DNA of 64,000 nt from the NCBI GenBank assembly GCA_002786025.1, contig NHNW01000046.1:1-64000 (forward strand). The letters are read 5' to 3'. How positions within the stretch are numbered: position 1 is the first letter of the stretch; each line of letters starts with the position of its first letter. Source of the stretch: Zasmidium citrigriseum (taxonomy: Eukaryota > Ascomycota > Dothideomycetes > Mycosphaerellales > Mycosphaerellaceae). The position numbers and the translations under genes were made by a program. Below, in pieces: positions 22,954 to 35,900 of this stretch. The notes under the pieces are model-generated. The model saw only the letters and a program-made list of their open reading frames with translations, was not told where the DNA came from and made no database searches.

Positions 22954-24624
22954 ATGGCTCCGGGAGCCTTCGACCCCAAGGGCAAGCTGGAGACAGCCAT
23001 CGCCGAGAATGTTGTCAATTTCCCTCGTCCGGCTGAGGTCGACAAGTTCACGTATGGCACCGCTGGCTTCCGCACTAAGGGTGCCTGGCTCGACCATGTC
23101 ATGTTCGGCATGGGCCTGTTGGCTGGTCTGCGCTCCCGCAAGCTCAATGGCCAGACCATTGGAGTCATGATCACCGCCTCGCACAACAAGGCCGAAGACA
23201 ATGGCGTCAAGCTCGTTGACCCAATGGGCGAGATGTTGGAGCAAGATTGGGAGAAATGGGCCACATTCATTGTCAATGGCAAGGCTCCAGAAGAGACCGT
23301 CAAGGCGTACGGAGATGTTATCAAGGAATACAACATCGATCAGGAGGCCGCCGCGAACGTCATCTATGCTCGTGATACTCGTCCATCTGGAGCACGCTTG
23401 GTCAAGGCTCTCGAGGCCGGACTCAAGGCCACCAATGTCACCTACAAGGACTTCGGTATCCTTACTACCCCACAGTTGCACTACCTCGTTCGCGCAACCA
23501 ACACCCAGAACAGCAAGAACCCATATGGCGAGGTCTCAGAGGCTGGATACTACAAGAAGCTGGGCGCTGCTTTCAAGATGGCCATGCAGAACATCAAGGC
23601 ATCGAGCCCCGTCACTGTCGATTGTGCCAATGGTGTCGGCGCACCAAAGCTGAAGGAAATGATCAAGTACTTGCCATCTGAGGAGGAGACCGGCCTCAAG
23701 ATCAACATAGTCAACGACAAGATCGAGCAGGCAGACGTCTTGAACAAGGATTGCGGTGCGGACTTTGTCAAGACGCAGCAGAAAGTCCCCATGGGTTTCA
23801 ACGGCAAGCCATTCGACCGCTGGTGTTCATTCGATGGCGACGCCGACCGCATCGTCTACTACTTCAACGAGGAGGGCAATGTGTTCAAGCTGCTGGATGG
23901 CGATCGAATCGCCACTCTCGCTGCTGACTGGCTTGGACAGCTGGTCAGCAAGTCTGGTCTCGCGAACAAGATCAAGATTGGTGTCGTTCAGACTGCTTAC
24001 GCCAACGGAGCCAGCACCAAGTTCATCGAGGACAACCTGGGCATCAAAGCCGAGTTCACGCCAACCGGTGTCAAGCATCTGCACCATGCTGCTGCTAACT
24101 ATGACATTGGCGTCTACTTCGAGGCGAACGGCCACGGCACCATCCTCTTCTCCGAGAAGGCCCTGAATGAAATCTGGAAGAAGGAGCCAGAGTCGACTGC
24201 CCAGCTGGAGAACCTGGAATGTCTGCGTGCCGCCACTGAACTCATCAACCAAACTGTGGGCGATGCCATTTCTGACTTCCTTCTGGTAGAAGCTATCCTC
24301 GCACACAAGGAGTTCACCGTCAAGGAGTGGCTCAGCAGCTACGTCGATCTGCCAAACAGACTCGCCAAGCAAGTTGTCCCCCGACGTGACGAATACAAGA
24401 CTGTGCCCGGCACTGCCGAGCAGAAGCTCCAGTCGCCTGAAGGCCTCCAAGAACAGATCGATACCGAAGTCGCCAAGTATAGGAACGGGCGCTGCTTCGT
24501 GCGTGCTTCGGGAACTGAGGATGCTGTCCGCATCTACGGCGAAGCCTCTTCATCATACGACGTCGATCACATGGTTCAGACGGTGGCTGATCTCATTGGC
24601 ATGAAGAGCGGTTCGCGTGGGTAG
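22954..24624 (+). CDS. PCM1: Phosphoacetylglucosamine mutase
   Basis: Interconverts GlcNAc-6-phosphate and GlcNAc-1-phosphate on the route to UDP-GlcNAc, needed for chitin, N-glycans and GPI anchors; cytosolic. A single exon encodes 556 residues, the normal family length. The four phosphohexomutase signatures are present in order: the phosphoserine loop TASHN (74-78, Ser76), the Mg-binding DGDAD (about 293), the sugar-specificity loop FEANGHGT (about 388) and the phosphate-binding RASGTED (about 517). FEANGHGT, rather than GEESGH, marks the acetylglucosamine class rather than phosphoglucomutase. The start has A at -3. Confidence 0.96.
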   Translation: MAPGAFDPKGKLETAIAENVVNFPRPAEVDKFTYGTAGFRTKGAWLDHVMFGMGLLAGLRSRKLNGQTIGVMITASHNKAEDNGVKLVDPMGEMLEQDWEKWATFIVNGKAPEETVKAYGDVIKEYNIDQEAAANVIYARDTRPSGARLVKALEAGLKATNVTYKDFGILTTPQLHYLVRATNTQNSKNPYGEVSEAGYYKKLGAAFKMAMQNIKASSPVTVDCANGVGAPKLKEMIKYLPSEEETGLKINIVNDKIEQADVLNKDCGADFVKTQQKVPMGFNGKPFDRWCSFDGDADRIVYYFNEEGNVFKLLDGDRIATLAADWLGQLVSKSGLANKIKIGVVQTAYANGASTKFIEDNLGIKAEFTPTGVKHLHHAAANYDIGVYFEANGHGTILFSEKALNEIWKKEPESTAQLENLECLRAATELINQTVGDAISDFLLVEAILAHKEFTVKEWLSSYVDLPNRLAKQVVPRRDEYKTVPGTAEQKLQSPEGLQEQIDTEVAKYRNGRCFVRASGTEDAVRIYGEASSSYDVDHMVQTVADLIGMKSGSRG

Positions 24625-24645
24625 AGACCGCGCGCAGCAAACTTG

Positions 24646-25060
24646 ATGCCTGAGGTTGACCCTAAGAAGCTCAATAAGCCACCTGGCAGTGAGTGGATCT
24701 TGAACCCCAATGATATCGATGATCTAGAGTTTGGTGAAGGCGAGTATCATTGGATCCATGAAGAGATGTTCTTTGCTGACCACGCAAAAGAGCACATGCG
24801 ACCCCTTCGACCGTCGTATTGGGTGCACACAGCGATGAGACCAACTACTTTTTGCGCCTACACCGGGAAGGCATTGGATTGAAGCGATTTGAAAAGCTGA
24901 GGGGCTGGATGTCTCCTGACGCGCCATACTGCATGAGTTGATGAGAAAAAAGACACAAAAGTTTTGGGAAGGATTGATTGATGCCTGTGTGCTTAAGCCG
25001 GGCTACGTGAGTGAGGATTTGAGGGAGGTTTTTGAGGACGGATTAGGTACCTGCGTCTTG
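24646..25060 (+). pseudogene. Frame-shifted coding remnant, family unknown
   Basis: Starting 21 bp after the AGM1 stop, coding-like sequence passes through three frames. Frame 1 (ATG at 24646, stop 24882) includes NDIDDLEFGEGEYHWIHEE and ends PTTFCAYTGKALD. Frame 2 (from about 24876) reads LKRFEKLRGWMSPDAPYC. Frame 3 (from 24938) reads MRKKTQKFWEGLIDACVL and EDLREVFEDGLG. The pieces read as one continuous protein if two small indels are allowed, and no splice sites fit the junctions. I do not recognise the family. It may be a decayed gene or a partial duplicate; chance open frames are a less likely alternative. Confidence 0.4.
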
Positions 25061-25591
25061 TCTTATGGGATCGGTACAGTTACGCGAGGTAGGACAGGAA
25101 AGGAAAAGAATCGCATCTCTGCTCTACTGATTGCCCATTCACATGCTGTCGCACTTGCGGGTGTTGAAGCCAATCAATCGAGACCTCATGCCATCGAGCT
25201 GCATGCAGCCACGAAAGCCAAGGTGGCGGGTGGTGTGATGGAGCCTTATGGGTACAATGTTGCAGTCTTTCGACTATTCGGGAGACGATTTAACATCACA
25301 GAGTTTTGGCCTACTAATACACATCTTTGAAGGGCTTTCGATATGGAAGTTCGCTTTGTGGCGAGCTACGTTGCGGCTGGGCGGCGAATTGGGAGGAGCA
25401 GAGATGAGCGGTCTCATTCGGCAAGGATTGTGAGGCAGAGGAAGAGGCAGCTGAAACAGAAGAAGAGGTGGATGAGGTTGAGGATGAGTGCATGAGGCCG
25501 ACTTCAAGCAACGTATTGTGGATCTGAACGACTTCCACAAACCTCTCTACGAGGACACTGGACTCCTCAGACAACGACCCTCTCGCGGAGG

Positions 25592-26474
25592 ACTCATCCA
25601 CCGCTGTCCTACACCCTCTCCCCCATCTTCGGCGCTCTCCCCACCTCAACCTTCACACCATCCAACTCGATTTCAGCGGCCAACTCAGCGAAATACTACC
25701 TCCAAAACGTCATGGGCAACACCATCCCCCTCCCACACCAAAGAACCTGGTTCGAAGCTTTCTGTAAAGATGAAATGGTCTTTGAGTGTCTCAACTACAG
25801 TGCGTATTTCTTCCAGGACGTCCGGTATCCTGAGGCGGGATTGAGAGAGGTGACGTTGAGGCATAGGGTCAAGGCGTTGGGAGTGATGAAGGAGAGGGTT
25901 CGGGAGTGGGACTGTGGGAAAAAAGGGGACTTGGAGGTGTTGGTATTGACGATGACGACGCTTTGGATGTGGAGCCAGGAGACAGACAGTCCTGGAAAGA
26001 GGAAGACGGTGGGCTTGGTGGAGAGTAGTGAGAGAATGGCGGATTCGTGGTTGAAGAGTGCCTTGGAGCTTTCAGCGGTGGAGGAGAGTCATGCGAAGGC
26101 ACTGGAGTGGGTTGTTGCCAGAGCTGGGGGACTAGAGAAGATCGGGATGGTGTTGCCTGGTCTGCGGACAGGGTTGGCGAGGCGAGTCAATCAACCCTTG
26201 ACAAGACAGAGAGATGGACTGACGATTGAGTTGTGGTTGCGACATCCTTTCCGCCAGCGCCAATGTAACGGTCCCACGCTTCCCATCGACATGGGAGAAA
26301 GACTTCGATCAAACCATGACATCCGTCGCACACTTCAATCTCCAAGACTACGAAAATGCTTTCCCCTCCCTCCCAGGCTCCCTCCCCCAGTCTCTGCTCA
26401 CCCTGTTCACGCACCTCCGCAGCCTCACCGCCGCCCTCATCAAACCCCCGAAAGACTACGGACCTTACTTCTAG
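25592..26474 (+). CDS. Hypothetical protein resembling the C-terminal regulatory domain of fungal Zn-cluster factors, model unresolved
   Basis: One frame from about 25592 to 26185 reads KYYLQNVMGNTIPLPHQRTW, YFFQDVRYPEAGLREVTLRH, WSQET and ALEWVVARAGGLEKIGMVLP. A second frame from about 26226 to 26474 reads CDILSASANVTVPRFPSTW and SLPQSLLTLFTHLRSLT, ending PKDYGPYF. The order matches the middle homology region of fungal C6-type transcription factors (helical repeats, RGGLE-like motif, DxxSA, final helices). I could not find an intron that joins the two frames in phase, and I see no Zn2Cys6 motif upstream. It could be a real gene with a splice I missed, a factor lacking its DNA-binding domain, or a pseudogene. 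It follows another frame-shifted remnant. Confidence 0.4.
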
Positions 26475-26965
26475 ACGATAAGATCTGATGTCGCCCGAGG
26501 AGAGGGCCCTGAACGAGAAGCTCTCGAAGGGAGCAAAAGGAGGTGGAGCGAGTCAATGATTGACTGGGATGATGTTGTCCCAATGTCGAATGATTCTCAA
26601 TAGTACATGATATAGATCGATCGCTATCCCGTCCCAAGAGGCCGTTGCACCGATGCTTTTCTAACCCAAGAGTGTCACCCTAAACTCATTTAGGCGACGG
26701 CAGTGGTGACATTCTGTTATGGCAGGCCTTGCAAGAAAATGAGGGCGACTGATGGTAGTGAGAGTCCAACGAGATACGAACGAGAACCGGCATGAAGATC
26801 AAAACTCATTATGAGTAAAACTGTCCTTGAACTCCTATACTGTCTCCTAAATGCTGTCTCAAGTACAATACTCGCACACGTCTATATCTCCATACTCCTT
26901 GAAAATGCATCACACAACACCGAACGCCATAAGCACTTTTCCTCTTTCCATTCTTCCCATTGCAT
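26475..26965. other. Intergenic region downstream of the NRPS
   Basis: Lies between the 3' ends of the hypothetical protein (plus) and the NRPS (minus). No coding or structural signal stands out. Confidence 0.5.
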
Positions 26966-29900
26966 CTACTGGGCCGCTTTCTCAAGCTCCTCCTGCATCT
27001 CAGCAACAAATTTCTCAGCCTCGTCGAGGTCGAGGATCTCCTCCAGGCAGAAGAGTCCGATGCTCAGCTTGCCATTCGCCATGGAAAGTTCAACGTCGAT
27101 GGCATGCTGTGCAAAGTCAGTCACCTGGCTCAATGCATTCCTGATGGGGAGCGAACTCACCTGATAAGCATCTCCGGGCTCAAAATTGAGCAGCTCTTGC
27201 GGCACCCAGTCTCCCTCTGGCTTTTGAGGCTCAATGACGCGGCTGCAGTCCTCCGTCCACTCCTCAATTGCTTCAATCGTAGCCTCGCGTGTTTCAGAGG
27301 CTTGCTCTTCGCTCTGTTCAGGCAATTTCAAGAAGTTTACAAAAGAATCCACTCGGATGCCCGTCCACTCAGTGATCTCGGCCAGCGAAGTAGACGAAAC
27401 TTCAGCAGATCCAATATCTCTCAAGTCGGCGTCAATATTCTTGGCTATGTTCAACACGTCTCTGGCCTTTGGTGAGCGAACCAGCAGCGGTAAGAGGTTG
27501 AGAGTCGGCGCTGCGAGTTGATCCAAGTCAGCTAGATGGGATCGATTGGCAAGGTAGATGCCAAAGACCACGTCACTTGCTTGACTGGTATGGTTGGCGT
27601 AGACTTTGGCGTAGACGGCGAAAAGCAGAGCTTGAATTGTAATGCCAGACTCTCTGCGGCGTTGCTCAAGTCCATCGCACGAAGTGAAAGCTCGCGGCTT
27701 GAATATCTGGACCTTCCGCGTGGCTTCATGTGCTGGCTGCTGGAAAGTCGCAGGTTGCACGTCCTGCAGGTACTTCGTCCAGAAGTCTCTCTTGATCTTC
27801 TGAGCTTCTTGGCTCACTGCAGTGGCCACGAAGTCCTGGAAGGTGACGTGTGGAACAGGCGTCGAAGTACCAGCGATCCTGGACTCAAGCTCTTGCATCA
27901 AGATTGGGAGAGACACGGCGTCGTAGAGCGCGTGGTGAATCTTCAGTGAAGCGATGTAGCCCTCACTTGTCTTCTTGAGTTGCAGATTGGCCATTGGCTG
28001 AGACCTAGACTGGCTCTGCAATGTTGACTTGAGCACGATCTGGAGCAAAGGCGTCTTGCCATCGAATTGGACTAGCACAGTCCGGAGGATGGGATGTATT
28101 GAGACGACTTCAGCCCAAGCAGACTCGATCATTTCGGCGTTACTCTTGGTCTTGATGAGGTATTTGAAGGTCGGATAAAACAGCTCGCCCTTCGTCTTCC
28201 GCCACATGGAGAGCATGTAAAGTTGTCCAGCTGTTGCAGGCATAATCACTTCAATCTTACCAGGATCTATGCCGTGAGTCTCAGTTGCCTCAGCAAGGTC
28301 GGAGCCAGCGAGGTATGTCTTAATGATGTCGGTCGAGGACTGAGTGGGTGCAGGCGTAGCACTGTTCGATTCCACCAGCTCGGCCATTCGCTTGGGTGTC
28401 TGGGCTCTGAGGATACTGCTCACTGGGAGCTTGATCGACTCCTTTTTCAGTAGAGCCGTGACCTTGATTGCAGAGATCGAGTCAATGCCAATAGCCTCCA
28501 TCCGTGTATGAGAAAGCACATCGTCTTCGGGGACTTTGGCGACCTGGGCAAGTGCAGAGCGAATGGCAGCTTCGAAGGGCAGCTCTTGTTCGTTGTCACT
28601 TTTCACTACATCGGTATTTTGAAGGTCATCCTGTGTGAAGAGCTTATCATCTCGTGGCTGGAAGCCAGGTAGGCCACATATAAAGACAGTATTGCCAGAG
28701 AAGTCGACGGTAGGCTTTTCAGGGGTCTTGACCAGATGTTCCAGAACGTGATCGAATTTCTGAAGTAGACTGCGGGTGCCTCTCTCGTCCAAGACATGGC
28801 TCTTGCAAGCGACCCGAACAATGATCTCATCTCCGATGGCTTCGGCTTCGATAGCCACAGGATACTCGACGTTCGAGTTTCCGCTGACTGATTCGTACAG
28901 TGGCTGTTGGCGTTGGTCCGCATCTTCTGGTCTCTGCTGATAGATGAACAGGGTGTCGAACAGTCCTGAGCTTGATGCCTGAATTGATCCAGCACATGCA
29001 GATTGAATCGCGCGAAGAGGTGTTCGTTGATATGCCCGGGCATCGTTGCTGATACCCTGAACGTACTTGACCATTTCGGAGCCTGATCCATGAAGTGAGG
29101 CTCGCATCGGGATTGTGTTCATGGTCGGGAACATGATGTCTTCCGCCTCCTCGCTATCTCGGCAGGCAAGGACGATGCCGAATAGGACTTCGAGTTGCTT
29201 GGTGTACGTTGCCAAAAGCAGTGCCCAAGAAGCTTGCGTGAGTGCTTGCAATGAGACGCCATGCTTCTTACCAAAATCTCGAGCTTCTGACGCAGTGGTG
29301 GAGACAACACGCTCCATGCGATGAGTCTTTGTGGTAGCAGAGTCTTTCTGCTCGCTGATACGGGTGATCTTGGCACCATTTAGGGTGTCTCTCCAGAAAT
29401 GTAGAGCCTGGTCTGTAGTAGCCTCGAGTGCCAAGTCAATGACCCCATCGTAGATCGGCCGTGGTATCAAGTCTCCATGGTATGCCTTCGCAATATCTTC
29501 GTGTAGCAGCGCCAGACTGTGACCATCGTACTGTGCATGTGCCATCGAGATGATGAGATATCGCTTGTCTTGCACAGTCGCCAATACCAGCCTGAAGGGC
29601 GGTTGATCTGCCAGAGTAGCCATGGCATCGATCCTGACTTGGTTCATGTAATCGTCAAGCTCCGTCATGGAGTTCATCGAAAGCTCTACGAAGTGCGTTC
29701 GGGAAGGTCGGTGAACAACTTGGGCAAACACAGCCTCGATGTTAGGATCTGCGACCTCAACAAAAGATGTCCGCAGTATGGGCGAAGCGTCCACGACAGC
29801 TTGCCAGGTAGCGCGCAATCGCTCAACGTCAACATCGTCGTTCAGTCGAAGAACATCTGAGTTGTAGTACTCTCGGAACTTCGACCGGATCATGTCCGCA

Positions 29901-32900
29901 ATTAGAGCCTCCTGTCCAGGCGTAGCAGGAAGAATCCGCTCGATACGAGGTTGCACGTCTTCATCAAAGGTCTCTCGAAGGCTTTGCAGTTCCCGCTCGA
30001 GCATGGAAAGACGAGTCTCACACGAGGTTCTTGAGTGCGCTTCCCTTTCGGTCGGGAGTGTCTCCAGTATGTTTGGAATTGTCTGCGCTTTGAGGAGCTG
30101 GCTGACTGGGATTGATAACCCAGCCTTTCTCAGCCGTGAGCCCAGCTTTACGGCATCGATGCTGTCCAGGCCGAGCGTGAAGATGCCGGTATGTTCAGTC
30201 ACCTCGTTGACTTGGCATCCCGCCAACTCAGCAATGCATTCTCGCAATAGGTTGGCGTCTGCGGTCCAGTGGAAGTCTTGAGCTCCATCAAGCTGCGGAG
30301 GATCATTCGACTGAACATTGTTGGCGCTCGATGTTTGCATTACGTCGACATTGAAGTTGTCCGATATGCTGTGGTCAACGCCTCTGGCCATGCAGCCCAG
30401 CGCCTTCTCCAGGTCCTGCATCAGCTTGTCCAGGTTCTCGCTTGTGGCATACTTCTGTTGTGCCGCCACGGTGATGAGAATACCATCAGAGTCATCAAGC
30501 TCGACTTCGACCGCGAGTGGATACTCTGCCGCGGTCTGTGTTTCAATCGGCTTGAAGAGAGCATTTGCCTGACGAGTCGTGTCCCTGTCTGATCGCTGGA
30601 AAACGAACAGAACATCGAACATTGGATCAGATGCATGTCGACCACAAAACTTTCTGACGTCCCTCAGAGGTGTGTGCTGGAATGGTACCACGGCAGCATT
30701 GGACTGGTGGCATCTTAGCAGTAGCGATCTCCATTCATCAGAAGCCTGCATATCGACCGCATAAGGAACGGTGTTGAACATGGGTCCAATGACTTCTTCC
30801 GCACGGTCAAAGCTGATCGACCGGCCAGAAAGAACCACGCCGTAAGACTGGGTCAACGGCGAGAACTGGTGTAACGCCAGAGCGAAAGCTGTCTGGAACA
30901 CTGCCTGGTGAGAGACTGCAAGCTCCTTTCTGACTGCTTCCAGCCGTGAATCGAGACGAAGCGTCCTCGTCGTGAGCAAGCTCTCCGAAGTACCAGCTTC
31001 ATTGGTCAATGGCAGAGGAGAAAAGCGTGTCTGTTGAAGCCTCTGCTGCCAGAAGTCTCTGGCGTCTGGTCGTTGGCACAGAGGTCCGTATGGCAAGGCA
31101 TCGATGAAGTTCGGTCCACAGTTGACAGGTCCATCTACACCGTAAAGTTGTCCAAGCCGCTCCATCGTGAGATCCCACGAGATACCATCGTAGAGAGCGT
31201 GATGTGCGTGGAACAAAAGTACTACTTTGTCGGCTTTGTGCACTATCACCGCCTCAAACGGCTTCAGAGTGTCCTGGGTGACGGTGTTAATCCACTCCGC
31301 CTTTCGCTTGTGGGTGAAGTCTTCGATGCTGCCATCGTTGAGTGCAACGACTTCAACACCTTCATTGGCCTTTCGAAGTACGACTTGAGCAAAGCCTTCA
31401 TCCGTGTTCACGAAGAGTGTTCTGTGCATAGGCACGAGCTCCTGAAGTCGACCAAGGGAATCTGCCAGACGACCCAGATCCAAGCCTGACACGTCGTACC
31501 AGAACTGATTGAAGTATGGTCGGTGTTCGTTCTTCATTGATTCAACAATTAGTCCCTCCTGCAGTGGCGTGCCAGGCACAAGCGCCTCGATCTCGAGAGC
31601 ATTGACAGACAGCATGTTTGCCCCCGGACCTCGGTGTCTTCGAGCGAATGCAGCTATGGTGAGCTGAGCCTGCTTGATAGCATTTCGTTCAATCTGACTT
31701 TCGTCATCGTCTTGAGATATTGTTTTTGAGAGGCCTTGAATAGTCGGGTGTCTCATGATCATTGCGACCGTGGTCGTCTTGAGGCCACTACGCTTCAAGG
31801 CCGTGGCAAAGTTGATAGCAGTGACAGACGACAGGCCGAGCGAGAAGAAGTTTGAGCCAGGCGTGATGTCTTGGACGTCAATTGAAAGAAGCCGGGCAAG
31901 TACATCGGCGACTTTTTGCTCAGTTGGCTGCAGGTCTCGACGAGTTGAGTCGTTGCCTCTCAACTGCTGTAGGTCGTGAGTTGACATCTCGGAGAACAAT
32001 GCGACTAATCGCTTAGTGTCGACTTTGTTGTTCACCGTCAAAGGCAGTCGAGTGAGCGCGATGATGTGTGTCGGCACCATGTATCCTGGAAGTCGATCTC
32101 GGCATGCTTGATCTGCCATTTGGACCAGTTCACGGCTCTGCTCCGAAGTCGAAACATGAAGCTCCTTGCTTCGGACTGCGTCGTTGACGATGAATGAGAC
32201 AAGCATCTCTCTGTTGCCTTCGTTTGACTTCACAACCAAAGATGCCACGTCCGAGATCATGCTGGCGGAAGACTTGATGACAGCATCGATTTCATCAATC
32301 TCCAGTCTCTGGCCTCTTAGCTTCGCTTGGGTATCTGCTCTGCCAATGAACGACACAGAACCATCGGCCAGCAATCTCACGAGATCTCCAGTCCTGTATA
32401 CACGCTCGTCATGCCGATCAAGGAATGGAAAAGCTTTGGCTGTGAGGTCCGGACGGTTGAGGTAGCCTTTGCCTACGAGCTTGCCGGATACACAAAGCTC
32501 GCCAACAGCACCTCTCAAGACAATGTCGTCCGTACCGGGCGTGAACACGTATGCGCCCACGTTGTCAAAAGCCGGGCCAATGTTTGAGGGCTTGGCGTTC
32601 TCGCCAATGAACGGGTTCATCGTGACTCCAATAGTCGCCTCAGTCGGTCCATAGCCATTGCAGATGGTCTTGTACGGGCCCCAACGATCGATGATCTCCT
32701 GTTTCAACGCTTCCCCGCCTGTGATGAAGACATGATTGTGGAGACTGGGCACTTGCTCTGGCGTCAGTAGTCTGGCAAGCGACGGCGTGAGATCGATGTG
32801 AGTGATATTGGCCTTCTGAATGAAGCCGGCAAGATCTTCAAGGACGAGGTCGCGAGGTGCTCCGACCACTGTGATGCCAACACTCCAGCTCCAGAACTGC

Positions 32901-35900
32901 TCGAGCACCGAAACATCGAACCAGTAACTGGCGAATTGAAGCCACCTTGACTTCTCGTCCCAATGACCGCTGAAGAGTCTCTGGAAAGACATCATCGCCT
33001 GTACGGCGTTCTCATGGGTGAGCTCACATCCTTTCGGGGTCCCGGTCGTACCACTGGTGTAAAGGCAATAGCTCGTCGCACTGGACTCAATTAGAGGCAC
33101 TGAAACCGGGGTGTGAGGTAGATGTTCGAGCATAGCTTCGGTGAGTTCGACGTTCTCGACCGCCTTTTGCATTTCTGGGTCTGACTTCCCGGCATCAACG
33201 AAGAGTAGTTGCGATTGAGAGTCCTCCACGATGAACGTCCTTCTTGCAAACGGTAGATCCGGGTCCATGGCGAGAAAGGCACATCCAGCCTTCAAGATTC
33301 CGACGAACGCAAACGTTGCTTCTGCACACTTCGTCATGCAGACTGCCACGATACTGCCTGGCTTGACTCCATGTTGCTGAATGAGCTGTGCAACTTGGTT
33401 ACTTCGTTGATCGAGCTGCTCATAGGTCCACTTCTTTCGAGCCTTCTCGCCACCTTCCAGAGTGTGTATGAATTCCAGGGCTGGTCGCTTTGGTTGGTCC
33501 CTTGCTCCTCTCTCAACGAATTGGTGGAGGAGCTCGACAGAGCATGGTATCGAGTCGTCTTTCGCAGGCACATGCGACATCAAAGCCGCATGCTGCGAGT
33601 CATTGCGGGGACTGTTTCCGAGGACTTCTTGGAGCATCATATCATACTGCCGAATCATCAAATAAGCATGTTCGACAGGTATGGACTGTGTGTCATGTGT
33701 TAGGCGAAGCTGGACACTGCTGCCTTCGGGGACTTCCATCTCCATCGATGCAACGAAATCGATGCCAAGGTCGTCTGTCGTCGCGGTCCAGTTGAAGTGA
33801 TCTTCTGCATCGTCTGAAGACTTCCGATAGACAAAGATAGTGTCGAAGAGGGCTTGTCCTGCTGAGCCTGCATACCGCTGGATGTCCGCCAGCGGAGTGA
33901 ATCGATGCCGCTGGATCGAAGCGTTGTAAGTGACCATGTCGTGGACCAGATTTTCGGTTTCTTGAGCAGTATTGCAGTGGACTGGTAGCGTGGAGATCGT
34001 AGGAAACGCCACAGATTGAGAGGTGCTCGAGAACCCCGAAAACACTGTGCCAAAGGTCACCTCTGGCTCACCAAGGTACTGTGCCAGTAACATCGCCCAG
34101 ATACTTTGCCCGAGGGCTTGAATTGTCACGCCCTGTTGTCTGCAGAACTCTTCCACTGCGTCCATCGCAACGGACGAAGAATGGCGTTCCGTGTTGGCAT
34201 GGCTCTCGTTGACGATGGTCGGCGTGAGATTCGGGAACTTGGTCACCCTCGCAGACTCAAGTGTATCTTTCCAGAACTTCTCTCCACCAGCTTTGTTCTG
34301 ACCTGCGCTGGAGAGTTGGCTGATGAGAGCTTGATCGATTTCAGGCGAGGAACCGAGGTCTTCATCTCGAAGCGCTTTTGCAAAGTCTGACAAGAGGATC
34401 TGCAGAGAGTCTGCGTCGTAGAGGGCATGGTGTAGCGAGATGCACATGCTGCGCTTGCCCTTCGACGAGTCCAGATAGAACCGCCAAGCAGGTAGATGGA
34501 GTGCGTCGAAAACATCTTGTCTTGCGAATGTCTCGAATGGATCTTCCTTGAGACGATCTTCGGATAGTTGTACCTTGTCTGACTGGTCTCCAGGTCTGTA
34601 CACAATCATGGCAAACGGCGTATCGGCATCTTCCATTTGATGGTAGCCCATGCGCAAGACCTTATGTTTGCGTTCGACAGCAGCCCAAGCAGCTACTGCA
34701 GCCTCGAAACTGATACCGTCGGGTACATCATAGACGCTGTGGCTCATGTAATAAGCACCCTCAGACTGGAGAAACTGTGCAAGCATACCACTCTGGGTCG
34801 GTGTGCAGGGTAGCACAGCCTCTACAGATTGCTCTTCTAATTGCAGTTCGTTGACAATGCGAGGCCTGTGGATTCGATCGAACGAAGCCAGGTCGATGAA
34901 TGGCTCTCCGACAGCGTCAGTCGACCGCCTTGACTCGAGAAAGTCAGCGAGCTTGGATGGTGTCTGATACTGCATGACATCGGCAGCATCGACGCTGAAG
35001 CCTTGCTTTCGCAGCCGTGAGGCCACCTGCACGGCGTTCAAGCTGTCCAAACCTATCTGGTAGAGCGACGTCTCCTTCGAAATTCGATCTCGGTCGACAA
35101 CCGCCAGTTGGGCAAATATCTCGCGTACGGCTTTCCCTGTCTCAGTCCAATCTTGTTCGTCTTGAGATCTAGCATATCCATTGATGTTGCCGTTGGCAGC
35201 TGTAGATGTGCGCTCGGCCTGCAGCTTTCCTGCGATCCGAGCACTGTCAAAATCCACAAAATGTTCCACCGCGCTGGATGGGTACTTGAGGCACGACAGC
35301 AGGGCGCCAATAATGGCATCGGCCAGCGCTGAGGCCAACGAATGGGGCACGACAGACGGCAAGTAGTGAATCTGCAGCTCGTGTGTCTCATCGCAGGGTA
35401 TCACTTCCACTGCAAAAGCTATTCCCATGTCCATGTTGTCTTCCTCCACCGTCCAAAGCTCGGATTCTCCTGACGGAGGTTGCAGCAGGAGAAGTGAGTC
35501 AAACAAGTGCAGGGATGGCTCCTGCGAGAGTGCCTGTATTCGCCGAGGAGCAGTGAGCTGATATGGTAAGGTCTCGATGTTTTGTCGCTGCATGTCCTGA
35601 ATGAGGCCAAGATTCGTCCGTACGTTGTCGAGCCGAATTCTGAGCGGCACTGTATTGAAGCATGGTGCAACCAGCCGGTCAACATCTGGTACAGGAACAG
35701 ATCTTCCACTAACGACGTTGCCGAAGCAAACATCAGACAAAAGCTGAGCGCAAGCTAAAGCTTTGGCCCATGCTGCCTGGAAGACGCTCAAGCTCGTGAC
35801 TGAGTGACGCTCACAGAAGTTCTGCAGGACTTGCGGGTGGAATGGCATCGTCCAGTCTAGGATGGCTTCTCGGTCATCGGCAATGTCAATCTGGTTTGGG

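Noticed and set aside
27125..27160. Possible intron near the 3' end of the NRPS (GTGAGT...GCCAG)
   Set aside because: It would be only 36 bp and in frame, shorter than any other intron here; the unspliced reading is simpler.
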